From Sorangium cellulosum So ce56 (GTDB lineage: Bacteria; Myxococcota_A; Polyangia; Polyangiales; Polyangiaceae), in the NCBI RefSeq assembly GCF_000067165.1, contig NC_010162.1, positions 11,830,501 through 11,894,500 of the forward strand: a DNA stretch of 64,000 nt, written 5' to 3'. Under the pieces are notes generated by a model, which saw only the letters and a list, made by a program, of their open reading frames with translations, searched no databases and was not told where the DNA came from. Both the position numbers and the translations under genes were made by a program. Position 1 is the stretch's first letter. Every line of letters begins with the position of its first letter. This document shows positions 9,278-17,833 of the stretch, one piece after another.

Positions 9278-12200
9278 CTACCCGATGGAGCGCAGCAGAT
9301 GATCGAGCGCCCGGCGCTCCTCCGCGTCGGTGACCGACTGGAGCGCCCGGTTCACCTCGCCGACGGCGGCCGCCGCCAGCAGCGCGACGGCCGCCGGGTC
9401 GGGCGCCCCCCGCGCGCGCAGCCACGCGAGCGCTTCGTGCTCGGTGTTGAGGACGATGTGGCCCCGGCTGGCGTCGTAACGGATCGGCCGCCCCGAGCGG
9501 CCCTCGACGACGGCGCGCACCGGGGACCCCTCGAGGTTCATCCGGACGATGGCCTCGTGGAGCGCGGCCGCGAGCGGGCTCCCGGCCGCTGCCTCCCGCC
9601 CCTCGGGCGTGGCGCCGGGCACCGGCGCCGCCTCGCCGCCGAGCAGGCCGAGCACGCTGCGCCACAGCGCGATCGCCCAGGCCCGCGCGCCGCTCGAGTC
9701 GGGCGGCGCCTCCGCGGCGGGCGCCTCCGCGTCACGCATGGCCGCGGGGGCCTCCGCGCCGCGGGCGCCCGCCGCGGGAGGGCCCGCGCTCGCGGCGGGG
9801 AGGCCCGTCCCGGAGACGGGCCCGATCTCCGCCGCGATCGCCACGGCCGGGGCGGGCGTCGCCGCGAGGGCGCCGAGCTCGCGCAGCGCGCCGGGGGCGG
9901 CGCGGTGGCGCAGCACCTCGACGAGCGGCGAGCCGTCGTCGAGCAGCACGAATGGCGGCGAGCCGTCCGGGAAATCGCCGTCCGCGCTCCCCCGGCGATC
10001 GGTGATCCACAGGCAGCCGCTCGCCGCGAGCTCGGCGCGGACCGCCGCCGGGCCGACGCTCTCCCCGGAGGCGGTCCGCGCCGCGAGCTTGCCGCCGGAG
10101 AGGCGGCCGAGCAGGTGCAAGTTCCACAGGTACGGCGCCGCGGCCGCCTGATCCGAGAGCTCGGCCGCCATGGAGGCCGCGGCCTCCATGGCGAGCTCCG
10201 CGATGGCGTCCCAGCGCGCCTCGCGCAGCGGCCACACGAGGAGCCTCCCCTCGACCGGCGCGAGCGGGGCCACGCCGGTCGTCCCGGAGCCCACGCCCGC
10301 CCTGCAGCGCAGCGCGCGCGGGGCGAAGCCGCCGCCGTCGCGCTCCTCGCCGCCTTCGCCGAGGAGCGCCGCGGAGGGCGCGGCGACGAGCACCTCGGGC
10401 GCGCGCGGCCACCGCGCGGGCAGCCACAGCGCGCCGGTCACGAACAGCGGCCGGGGCCAGGTGGTGGCGACGTCGATCCACCGCGTCGCGAGCGCGTCGC
10501 CGGGCGGCGCGAGCCGGGCGCGCAGCCACCGCGCGGCGGCGTCGCGCACCGCCTGCCGGAGCCTCGACGCGTCCCCGCGGGCCTTGAGCCCGTCGAAGGC
10601 GCGGTTCGGCTCGAGCGCGTCGTCGTTGACGGCCGCGCACAGGGGCCACCCGTCGCCGGCGTCGAGCGCGCAGAGCGGGCGGCGCCCCACGTGCACCGCG
10701 ATGCCCGCCGCCCCGGCGTGCTCCGGGGCGAGCAGGCCGATCTCGCCGTGCGCGGCCGGCGCGCCCTCCTGCGCGCCGGCCGGCCGCTCGAAGGGCAGGA
10801 TCGCGAAGCACGCCGCGCGCGCGGCCGCGTCGAGGCCGACGGCGGCGAGCGGCGGCGCCGCGAGGCGCTCCTCGGCCGCGCGATCGCGCGCGACCGCGTC
10901 GGTGATGTCCTTGACGAGCACGGCGGCCGCGAGCTGCAGCCGCTCGGGCCTGCTCAGCGCGAGGACCGGCCGCTCGTAGCGCTGCTTCGGGTAGGGCGGC
11001 GGCGTCGAGGTGCACAGCCACTCGGCGCGCGGATCGCGCCGGAGGTCGTCGAGCGAGAAGAGGTTCCCCTCGATGTCGTGGAAGAGGCGCGCGCGCGCCG
11101 CCTCCGCGACGACGCGCTTGCCCTGGGCCAGCGTCTTCAGGACGGCGCGGCGCGCGTGGCCCCGCGCGAACGGCGGCAGCTCGTCGAAGCGCGGCGCCAG
11201 CGCGATCAGGTGGCGGCCAGCGGCCTTCGCGAGGCGCGTCAGGATCGCGCGCGAGGCGTCCCTCGACGGGTCCGCCGCGCCGGCCCGCACGAGGAGGCGG
11301 AGCGGGATCGGCAGCTCCACCTCCACGCGCCGCTCCGCGCCGTCGGGGCCGACGAAGCGGGCGTCCGACACCGGCCCCTCGACGATCTCGATCTCGCCCT
11401 CGAGCCCCTGCACGCCGAGCGCGGCGGCGCTCACCCGCAGCAGCGGGTGCGAGGGCGCGCCTGGCAGCGCGAGCGGCGCGCGCGGCGGGCCGGCGGCTCC
11501 GCGCGGGCCATGCTCCTGCTGCGCCTTGCCGGCGGACGCGCGGCGCTCCTGCTCGGCGGCGGCGCGCTGCCGCCGCGCCGGCACCCCGCTCTGCGCCAGG
11601 AGGGCGCGCCCGCCGGCCCACCGCATCAGGGCCGCGCGCTCTCGCGGGTCGCGGGCGACGAGGGGGTGCCAGGAGAGCGTCTCGAAGCCGGGCGCCGCGT
11701 CGAGCACCGGGATCGGCGCGGGCGCCGGGTGCGTCGCGTCGAGGGTCTCGAGCGAGCACGCGACCTCCTGGCCGCGCGCGTCCAGCATCCCGAGCAGCGG
11801 CAGGCGCCGGATGCGGGCGGCGAGCTCGCTCGGGGCCGCCTTGAAGGGCGCGCTTCCGAGCGCCCGCGCGCGCGCCTCGAGCGCGTGCGCGCTGTCGAGG
11901 AGGTAGGCGCTCACGCGGGCGTCCGGCCTGCCGCGCTCGCGGCGCGGATCGCCCCGCAGGCCGAGCCGCGCGCGCGCCGCGGCGTCGCCCTCCAGCGCCG
12001 CCACGAGCGCCTCGCAGAGCGCGCGCTCGACCGCGTGGACGGCGGCGTTGTTGCGTGGCGACAGGAGGCCGTCCCAGCCGCTGTTCGGCGCCGCCGCGTC
12101 GTCGTCGATCGCGATGGCGGCGGGGCCGAACAGCGGCGCGGCCTCCAGGGTGGCGAGGGGCCGCGACGCGTGGTGCCACACCTCCACCGTCGCGTCGCTC

Positions 12201-14596
12201 GGCGTGGCGAGCGCGAGGAAGCCGGGGCCGCTGACCTCGAGGACCGGCGCGCCGGCGGGGAGCGCCCCGAGCCTCTCCAGGGACGCCGCGAGCGCGCGCC
12301 GCCGCGCCGGCCCTCGCGCCGCGAGCTCGTCCTCGGTGAAGAGCCCCGGGCCGTAGGGGACAAGCTCGCGCTCCGGGAGCGCGGCGGCGAGCCAGTCGAG
12401 CTCGCGCTGCGAGACGGCGAGCACCGGCCTCCGGTCGGCCGCGCGCCCCCGCGCCTCGGGCGGCGCCGCGCAGAGGCCGCGCGTCGTCCGGGAGAGCGCG
12501 GAGAGGCCGTTCAGGCTGACGAACCACCCCGCCGTGAGCGTGGGCCAGATCCGCGCGTCCAGGAGGCCTTCGAAGCTCGAGGGCGCGAGGCCGTCGTCCG
12601 GGGCCGGCGCCGCGCCGCCTCCGCGCCCGGCGCCGCCGTCCCCGGCGCCGAGGCGCCGAGGCGCGCAGAACACCGCGCCGATCGCGGCGCGCAGCGCGGG
12701 CCTCACGCGCGCGAGCTCGCTCTCGGGCGCAGGCGCGGGCGCCGTCGAGCGCGCGCCTCGCCGAGCGTCCCCCGGGCCGAAGAGCCGCCTCGCCTCGCGG
12801 TCGGCCGCGGCGATCGCGAGCTTCAGCGCATGGCGGACGGCGCGCCAGAAGCGCGCGTCGCGCTCGACCCCGTCGTACGCGAACCGCGGCCGCACGCGCC
12901 CCTTCCACGCGAGCGCGATCTCGACGGGCAAGGGGACGGCGGCGGGATCGAGCTCCACGGTCTCGAGGTGCCGCCCGTCCACGAACACCCGGACCTCCGC
13001 GCCGCGCGGGGGCTCGCGGGCGTCGGCGAAGACCGCGAGCTCGCCGCGGAGGCCGGCGAGCGGCCCTTCGTCCACCTGGAAGGCGTCGCGGAACGCGTGC
13101 TCCGGGGAGGGCGGCACGACGGGATCGCCGGTCGCGTGCAGGAGGAACGCCCTGCGGCGCTCGGCGCCGAGCTTCGCTTGCTCGATCATGGCCTCGGCGT
13201 CGGCGAGCGGGAGCCCGGCGAGCGCGCGCTCGACGAGGCCCCCCGGGCTCCACACCACGTCGCCGGCCCAGGGGGCGAGCTCCTTCGGGAGCCTCCCGTC
13301 GCCGCGGAACAGGAAGAGCCGCGGCGCATCGTGCGCCTCGAGCGCCGCGAGCGACGTCGGCCGCCCGCGCCCGTCGCGGAGCAGCGGGAGCTCGCGCACG
13401 GCCCGCGCCTCGGCGGGCAGCTCGGCGCCCGCCCGCGCCGCCCCGGTCGCGACGCAGGCGAAGGCCGCGAGCGCGTCCGCGAGCCGGCCGCGGTCCTCGT
13501 CGACGACGAGCGCGCCGTCGGGGACCGCGCCCTCGCCGCAGACGAGCGCGGCGAGGGCCTGGATGGCGTCGAGCAGCGCGCCGGCCGCCGCCTCGCGGAG
13601 CCGCGCGCGGAGGGGCGCGTCCTCGCGCACCGCCGAGCGCGACGCGTTGGTGGGCAGCGCGGCCGCGTCGACGACGACGCGGACCGGGAGCTCGACGCCC
13701 TGGTAGGGCGCCGAGGGGAACCGCGGGGCGAAGCTCCAGCGCTCGCGGACGAGCCGCACGCCGTGCTCGAGGTAGTCGACGGCGGGGAGGCCCGAGGGCA
13801 GGGGAGCGGAGATGGGCGTGGCGAGGGGGCGCGAGCGGGGCGCCGAGCTGACCGGCCCTCCTGCGGGCTCGGGGGGCGCGACGATCTCCAGCGCGGCGCG
13901 GCGCGCGCCGCGCACGTGGAACGGCACGCGCACGAGCACCTGAAGATCGCCGCCCGGGAGAGCGCGGCGCAGCGGCTCGCCGGCGAGCGCGATCGGGATC
14001 GGGAAATCGCCGGTGGCCGCGGCGAGGTGCGCGAGCTCGGGCGGGCTATCGCCCGTGATCGCCCGCCGGAGCACCGACCAGCCGAGCCTCCGCCGCACCT
14101 CGATGCGCAGGCCGGCCGCGGGCATTCCGGGCGGCCTCGGGACCTCGTCGCAGGCGGGGCCGACGGCCGGCGCGGGGGCCTCGGCGGGCGCCTCGATCAG
14201 GGCGGGCGTGAAGCGCACGCGCGTGCAGCTCGCGCCGCTGGCCTCGCTGGACGGCCCGGTCGTGAGCAGGTCGACGCGCGCCGGGCGCAGCCCGAGCGCC
14301 GCGTTCACGCCGAGCGCGAGCAGGCGGAGCCTCCGGGACGCGGCGTCGGGCGCGGCGTTGAGCACGTGGTCGAGGAGGCGCGCCAGGGCGGGCCCGTCGG
14401 GCGGCTCTCCGTCGAAGGTCACGACGACGTCGTCGGCGTCGTAGCGGAGATCGATCTGCGTCGCGCCCCCGGCCGCCGCGGCGCGGACGAGCTCGAGCAG
14501 GTAGAGGTCCAGGTCGACGAGCAGGTGCTCCCGGAGCTTCTGGACGGCGCGGCGGGCATCGACGCGGATCGCGCCGCGGGCGACGACCCGGCTCAC
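9278..14596 (-). CDS. Giant Hsp90-related protein with degenerate GHKL domain
   Basis: This 1772-residue cytoplasmic protein starts at the GTG at 14596, which overlaps the TGA of the upstream ATPase gene (GTGA junction), so the two are probably translationally coupled. Residues ~15-120 align by eye with the GHKL fold of that neighbour, but the N-box reads ELVRAAAAGGA instead of ELVQNGMDAGA, DxGxG is FDGEPPDG, and the glycine lid is LALGVNAALGL instead of GKYGVGFVSVF. The ATP-binding Asn, Asp and glycines are therefore lost. Near residue 300 a segment LPTNASRSAVRED recalls the Hsp90 middle-domain LPLNVSRE loop. Three later segments (~530-600, ~800-880, ~1295-1365) share a pattern ending in ...DGL..R plus a helix, so the body is built of repeated modules. 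I do not recognise the whole protein. It may be a scaffold or pseudo-ATPase partner. Confidence 0.8.
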   Translation of the reverse strand: MSRVVARGAIRVDARRAVQKLREHLLVDLDLYLLELVRAAAAGGATQIDLRYDADDVVVTFDGEPPDGPALARLLDHVLNAAPDAASRRLRLLALGVNAALGLRPARVDLLTTGPSSEASGASCTRVRFTPALIEAPAEAPAPAVGPACDEVPRPPGMPAAGLRIEVRRRLGWSVLRRAITGDSPPELAHLAAATGDFPIPIALAGEPLRRALPGGDLQVLVRVPFHVRGARRAALEIVAPPEPAGGPVSSAPRSRPLATPISAPLPSGLPAVDYLEHGVRLVRERWSFAPRFPSAPYQGVELPVRVVVDAAALPTNASRSAVREDAPLRARLREAAAGALLDAIQALAALVCGEGAVPDGALVVDEDRGRLADALAAFACVATGAARAGAELPAEARAVRELPLLRDGRGRPTSLAALEAHDAPRLFLFRGDGRLPKELAPWAGDVVWSPGGLVERALAGLPLADAEAMIEQAKLGAERRRAFLLHATGDPVVPPSPEHAFRDAFQVDEGPLAGLRGELAVFADAREPPRGAEVRVFVDGRHLETVELDPAAVPLPVEIALAWKGRVRPRFAYDGVERDARFWRAVRHALKLAIAAADREARRLFGPGDARRGARSTAPAPAPESELARVRPALRAAIGAVFCAPRRLGAGDGGAGRGGGAAPAPDDGLAPSSFEGLLDARIWPTLTAGWFVSLNGLSALSRTTRGLCAAPPEARGRAADRRPVLAVSQRELDWLAAALPERELVPYGPGLFTEDELAARGPARRRALAASLERLGALPAGAPVLEVSGPGFLALATPSDATVEVWHHASRPLATLEAAPLFGPAAIAIDDDAAAPNSGWDGLLSPRNNAAVHAVERALCEALVAALEGDAAARARLGLRGDPRRERGRPDARVSAYLLDSAHALEARARALGSAPFKAAPSELAARIRRLPLLGMLDARGQEVACSLETLDATHPAPAPIPVLDAAPGFETLSWHPLVARDPRERAALMRWAGGRALLAQSGVPARRQRAAAEQERRASAGKAQQEHGPRGAAGPPRAPLALPGAPSHPLLRVSAAALGVQGLEGEIEIVEGPVSDARFVGPDGAERRVEVELPIPLRLLVRAGAADPSRDASRAILTRLAKAAGRHLIALAPRFDELPPFARGHARRAVLKTLAQGKRVVAEAARARLFHDIEGNLFSLDDLRRDPRAEWLCTSTPPPYPKQRYERPVLALSRPERLQLAAAVLVKDITDAVARDRAAEERLAAPPLAAVGLDAAARAACFAILPFERPAGAQEGAPAAHGEIGLLAPEHAGAAGIAVHVGRRPLCALDAGDGWPLCAAVNDDALEPNRAFDGLKARGDASRLRQAVRDAAARWLRARLAPPGDALATRWIDVATTWPRPLFVTGALWLPARWPRAPEVLVAAPSAALLGEGGEERDGGGFAPRALRCRAGVGSGTTGVAPLAPVEGRLLVWPLREARWDAIAELAMEAAASMAAELSDQAAAAPYLWNLHLLGRLSGGKLAARTASGESVGPAAVRAELAASGCLWITDRRGSADGDFPDGSPPFVLLDDGSPLVEVLRHRAAPGALRELGALAATPAPAVAIAAEIGPVSGTGLPAASAGPPAAGARGAEAPAAMRDAEAPAAEAPPDSSGARAWAIALWRSVLGLLGGEAAPVPGATPEGREAAAGSPLAAALHEAIVRMNLEGSPVRAVVEGRSGRPIRYDASRGHIVLNTEHEALAWLRARGAPDPAAVALLAAAAVGEVNRALQSVTDAEERRALDHLLRSIG

Positions 14597-16395
14597 CGCA
14601 GGGGCCCCCTCGGCGCGGGGCGCGCGCCGCCTGCGGGCGCCCTCTCGCCGCGCGCCGCCCCCGCGCGCGGCGGCGGGCTCGCCGAGAGGTCGAGGAGCCG
14701 GTCGCTGTCCTCGGGATCGAGCGGCCCCTTGGCCTCGACGAGCAGCGCGCGGGCGAGCAGGTTGCCGGCGGTCACCGCGTCGACGGCGGCGCGCCTGCGC
14801 GCGAGGGCCACCGTGTCGCTCTCGATGTTGAGGTAGAGGGCGTGTCCGGGCGGGAAGCGCGCCGCGCGGCGCACGACCTCGCGCGCCGCGTGGCAGCTCT
14901 GCTCGGGCCCGGCGCGCTCCCCGCTCCCGGGCAGGAGGAACCCGCTGCGCTGGCGGAGGGCGCCCTCGACCCGGCAGAGGCTCACCCGGGCGACCCCGTG
15001 CCGGGCGCGCGCGAGCGCCTCGGCGATCACCTGGAGGAGCGCGGCGTCGGCGGCGCGGGCGCGTTTCGGCTCCTCGCGCTCCTCGCGCACGAGCAGGTAG
15101 GCGGCGTGCGCCTTCTCGACGCGCGCCGCCGGGAAGCACCGCTTCAGCAGCGCCCTGGTCGCCGGGTGGTTGCACAGCACGACGGGCAGCCCGCCGCGGG
15201 CCATGGCCGCGGTCAGCGCGTCGGAGCGCCTGGCCACGAGCAGCGGCTCGCGCCCCGGCGCGAGCGCCCGGAGCCCCGCGCGGCTCCGGTCGCCTGCGAC
15301 GGGGCTCGCGAGCGGGAACGGGATCTCGTCCGGATCGAGCGCTGTCGGCGGCGACAGCGCCGCCTCGAGCATCGCCGCGTAGGCGGCGGCGCCCTCGGCC
15401 TCGCCGGCGGCTGCCGCGGCCGCGGCCTGCGGGAGGCGGGCGGCGAGCTCGCGCCGGAGCGGACCTTTGACGAGCTCCCGCACGCGCGCGATCGCGTCCC
15501 AGAAGGCGTCGTCGCGGCGCACGTTATCGCGGCTCAGGGTGTGCTGGAGGTGGGGGCTCATCACCTTGAACCGCACGCCCGAGAGCCCGCCGAAGAGCTC
15601 GTCCGCGGTCTCGAACAGCGTGAGCCCGCGGTTGTAGAACCCGGCGAAGCTCTGGCCGTGCTCGACGGCGGGGTCCCCGCTCCTCGGCTGTGCGAGGTGC
15701 TGAGCGCCGGCGGAGGGGCCGACGACGACGGTGGTCTCTTCCTCGACGGCGGTCACGGAGACGGGCGCTGCGATGGCGAGCGGGGCGTCGATGCGCACGG
15801 CGCCCGTCCGGGAGCCGCCTTCGTGGTCTGCGATGCTGAGGGTGATCTCGCGGTCGGCGTGGCGGCACCAGCGGCGGAGCGCGGCGTGCGCGCGCCGCGC
15901 GTGCTCTACGAACGCCTCCCGGTCGAGCCGCTGGATCAGGGTCACGCGGGTGCCGCTGCCCTGGCGCGGTCCGGCGTCCTCGAGCTCGTAGCTCGTGTCG
16001 CTGTGCAGCCGGAGGAGCCATGCTTTTCCGTCGCGCCACGTCTCCACGTCGACGTGCTCTGGCTGGAGGGCGAACACGGAGACGAAGCCGACGCCGTATT
16101 TCCCGATCTTCGTCGGGTCGCCTTCCTTCGACGAGCTGAAGAGGGTGAGCAGCGGGCCCTCGATGTCCTCGCGGCTCATGCCGCACCCGTCGTCGGTGAC
16201 CGAGGTAGCGCACGCGCCGGGCAGCGTCTCGACGCGCACGGCGATCTTCCGCGCGCCGGCGTCCATGCCGTTCTGCACGAGCTCGCGCAGGAAGGCGTAC
16301 GGGTCGGCGAACTGCTGCACCATGTCGGCGACCGGGCCCGGGGGCGGCGGCGGGGGCGCGGCGCGGTCCTCGCGAGAGGAGCGGTAGGGTGCCAT
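14593..16395 (-). CDS. Hsp90-like GHKL ATPase
   Basis: This 600-residue protein has a complete GHKL (gyrase/Hsp90/histidine kinase/MutL) nucleotide-binding domain in its first ~190 residues. It shows the N-box FLRELVQNGMDAGARKI, the G1 motif DDGCGMSREDI, the lid FSSSKEG...GKYGVGFVSVFA and the G3 Thr in GSGTRVTL. Near residue 330 the segment HTLSRDNVRRDDAFW matches the position of the Hsp90 middle-domain catalytic-Arg loop. The C-terminal ~280 residues are not recognised and end in a Pro/Arg-rich tail. It is shorter and more diverged than HtpG. The ATG at 16395 is preceded by in-frame Pro/Arg filler, so later codons are preferred. It overlaps the giant partner gene by four bases. The likely activity is ATP-driven conformational work on the partner or a client; the client is unknown. 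Confidence 0.85.
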   Translation of the reverse strand: MAPYRSSREDRAAPPPPPPGPVADMVQQFADPYAFLRELVQNGMDAGARKIAVRVETLPGACATSVTDDGCGMSREDIEGPLLTLFSSSKEGDPTKIGKYGVGFVSVFALQPEHVDVETWRDGKAWLLRLHSDTSYELEDAGPRQGSGTRVTLIQRLDREAFVEHARRAHAALRRWCRHADREITLSIADHEGGSRTGAVRIDAPLAIAAPVSVTAVEEETTVVVGPSAGAQHLAQPRSGDPAVEHGQSFAGFYNRGLTLFETADELFGGLSGVRFKVMSPHLQHTLSRDNVRRDDAFWDAIARVRELVKGPLRRELAARLPQAAAAAAAGEAEGAAAYAAMLEAALSPPTALDPDEIPFPLASPVAGDRSRAGLRALAPGREPLLVARRSDALTAAMARGGLPVVLCNHPATRALLKRCFPAARVEKAHAAYLLVREEREEPKRARAADAALLQVIAEALARARHGVARVSLCRVEGALRQRSGFLLPGSGERAGPEQSCHAAREVVRRAARFPPGHALYLNIESDTVALARRRAAVDAVTAGNLLARALLVEAKGPLDPEDSDRLLDLSASPPPRAGAARGERAPAGGARPAPRGPLR

Positions 16396-16732
16396 GCGTC
16401 CTGCGAGGCTATCACACGGTGGGAGCCGCGGTTGGAGGGGGCCTGCGGGGGCTGGAGGGTGGAGTCGCCGCGAGAGAGCCGGAGTCCTGGGCGGGAGGGC
16501 GGGAAGGCTGCTGGGGCCCATGGCCGCGCGGCGCTCCGGTCGAGTCCTCTCTTGGTCTAGCGTGAAGCCGTGTCAGCGGATGCCCACCCCCGGTCCGTGC
16601 TCGGCGCTCCGCGCCTGCGCGCGGCCCGCCCCTCCCCAATCGCGCGCTCCGCGCGCTCAGGGAGGGGCACGCCGTCTGGTATCTGCGGCCGGGGTGCGAG
16701 GTCGGGAGAAGCGAGCGCGTGCACGAACTGGG
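16396..16732. other. Intergenic region, mostly one copy of a duplicated block
   Basis: This 337-base gap lies between the first orphan immunity gene and the Hsp90-like operon. Its right half (16575-16732) is the first copy of the duplicated hairpin block described separately. The left half (16396-16574) has no gene I can support and should carry the promoter of the ATPase operon on the minus strand. Confidence 0.5.
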
Positions 16733-16745
16733 TCAGGACATCAGC
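16575..16745. repeat. Duplicated intergenic block, copy 1
   Basis: The sequence from about 16575 to the immunity-gene stop is repeated at about 21719-21890 with only scattered changes. Inside it, GCCCCTCCC (16628-16636) and GGGAGGGGC (16660-16668) form a nine-base stem with an inner GCGCGC...GCGCGC stem, a terminator-like hairpin. It lies directly 3' of an immunity-candidate gene in both places, so it probably duplicated together with the cassette. Confidence 0.75.
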
Positions 16746-17803
16746 CCGAGCCTGGAGAGCGCGTCGGCCCAGAGCGGCCAGAGCGTGCGGTACGGGTGGG
16801 TCGCCAGCACCACGCCGCCGCTCGGCAAGCGGCGGACGTGGAACCGGGCGTGGTCGACCAGGAACTCGAAGTGTTCGAGGGTGATCTCGACCTGCGAGAG
16901 GGGCGAGCCGTCGCCTGTCTCCATGCCCTGTCCGTCGCGCCCCCTGAACGGGAGCGTCCTCTCGTAGAGCTCGCGCGCGCGCGGCTCTGCGGCGCGCCAC
17001 GCGCCGTCGGGCACCTCCGCCGCCGCTTCGAGCGCCTCGAGTAGGGCGGAGGGCGGCGTCGCCAGCGCCTGGAGAACGGTTTCACGGGAGAGCGAGCTCG
17101 AGTGCCCGCTGCTATGTCTCAGCGTGACGCACGCCCCAGGCGGCGCGGCTTCCACCCGCGCGCGGAGCGCTTCCAGCGGCAGGCCCGCGATGCGCGACAC
17201 CCTCTCCTTGTCATGGAGGCACAGCCACGACAGGGCGAGATCGCGCGCGATGTCGCGGGCATCCGCGTTGTATGTCGCGCACAGGGCGACCGGCGCGAGC
17301 CAGGTCCGCGCCGTCGTGCAGCCGCCGGTCGGGACGCGCCCGCTCGCGTCCGGCGCGCAGAGGCGAAGCAGGACGTCGTCGATGTCTTCCAGCGCCATGT
17401 GCCACGCGAGCACGGCCTCGGCCTGCACGGAGCGAGGACCCTTTCCCAGGGCGAGGTCCATGTGCATGGGGGAAAAGTCCTCGATTTCGCGGGCGTGCAT
17501 GTGGATGGGGCCCATCGGCTTGAGGCGTTCGCTCCTGTCGGTATAGCCGCGAAGGATGCAATGGACGAAGTGTTCGTAGCTCAACGACGCGACGAAGTAG
17601 GCTTCGGCGTCGGTGCGCCCGAAGTGGGCGCGGAGCATGCTGACCACCTCGTCCACGGAGTTCGTGTTGCACTCCGTGTCGCGATCCATGATCGCGCGGA
17701 TACTGTACCGGGGCTCCTTGATGAGGGCGGACAGCGCCGCGCCGAACGCATCGACCCGCTGCACCTCGTCACACCAGGCGAAGAAAAACGGCCCTTCTCT
17801 CAT
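16733..17803 (-). CDS. Orphan immunity-protein candidate, paralogue 1
   Basis: The 356-residue product is one of four paralogues in this locus. All share an N-terminal AWCDExxRVDAxxAxLSAL block, a central SGRVPTGGCT-like segment and an almost invariant C-terminus (HPYRTLWPLWADAL...GLMS). Two of the four directly overlap toxin genes, so the family is read as immunity proteins. This copy has no adjacent toxin and would be an orphan. The ATG at 17803 has a strong GGAGGA ribosome site seven bases away. There is no signal peptide, so it should act in the cytoplasm. It is followed by the duplicated hairpin block. No known immunity family was recognised. Confidence 0.75.
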   Translation of the reverse strand: MREGPFFFAWCDEVQRVDAFGAALSALIKEPRYSIRAIMDRDTECNTNSVDEVVSMLRAHFGRTDAEAYFVASLSYEHFVHCILRGYTDRSERLKPMGPIHMHAREIEDFSPMHMDLALGKGPRSVQAEAVLAWHMALEDIDDVLLRLCAPDASGRVPTGGCTTARTWLAPVALCATYNADARDIARDLALSWLCLHDKERVSRIAGLPLEALRARVEAAPPGACVTLRHSSGHSSSLSRETVLQALATPPSALLEALEAAAEVPDGAWRAAEPRARELYERTLPFRGRDGQGMETGDGSPLSQVEITLEHFEFLVDHARFHVRRLPSGGVVLATHPYRTLWPLWADALSRLGLMS

Positions 17804-17833
17804 TGCTCGATCCTCCTCATGGTGTAGCCTGCG

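Noticed and set aside
9227..14836. 1869-codon plus-strand frame opposite the giant Hsp90-related gene
   Set aside because: Arg/Glu/Gly-rich filler with no motifs; the minus-strand frame has coupling to the ATPase gene and recognisable fold remnants.
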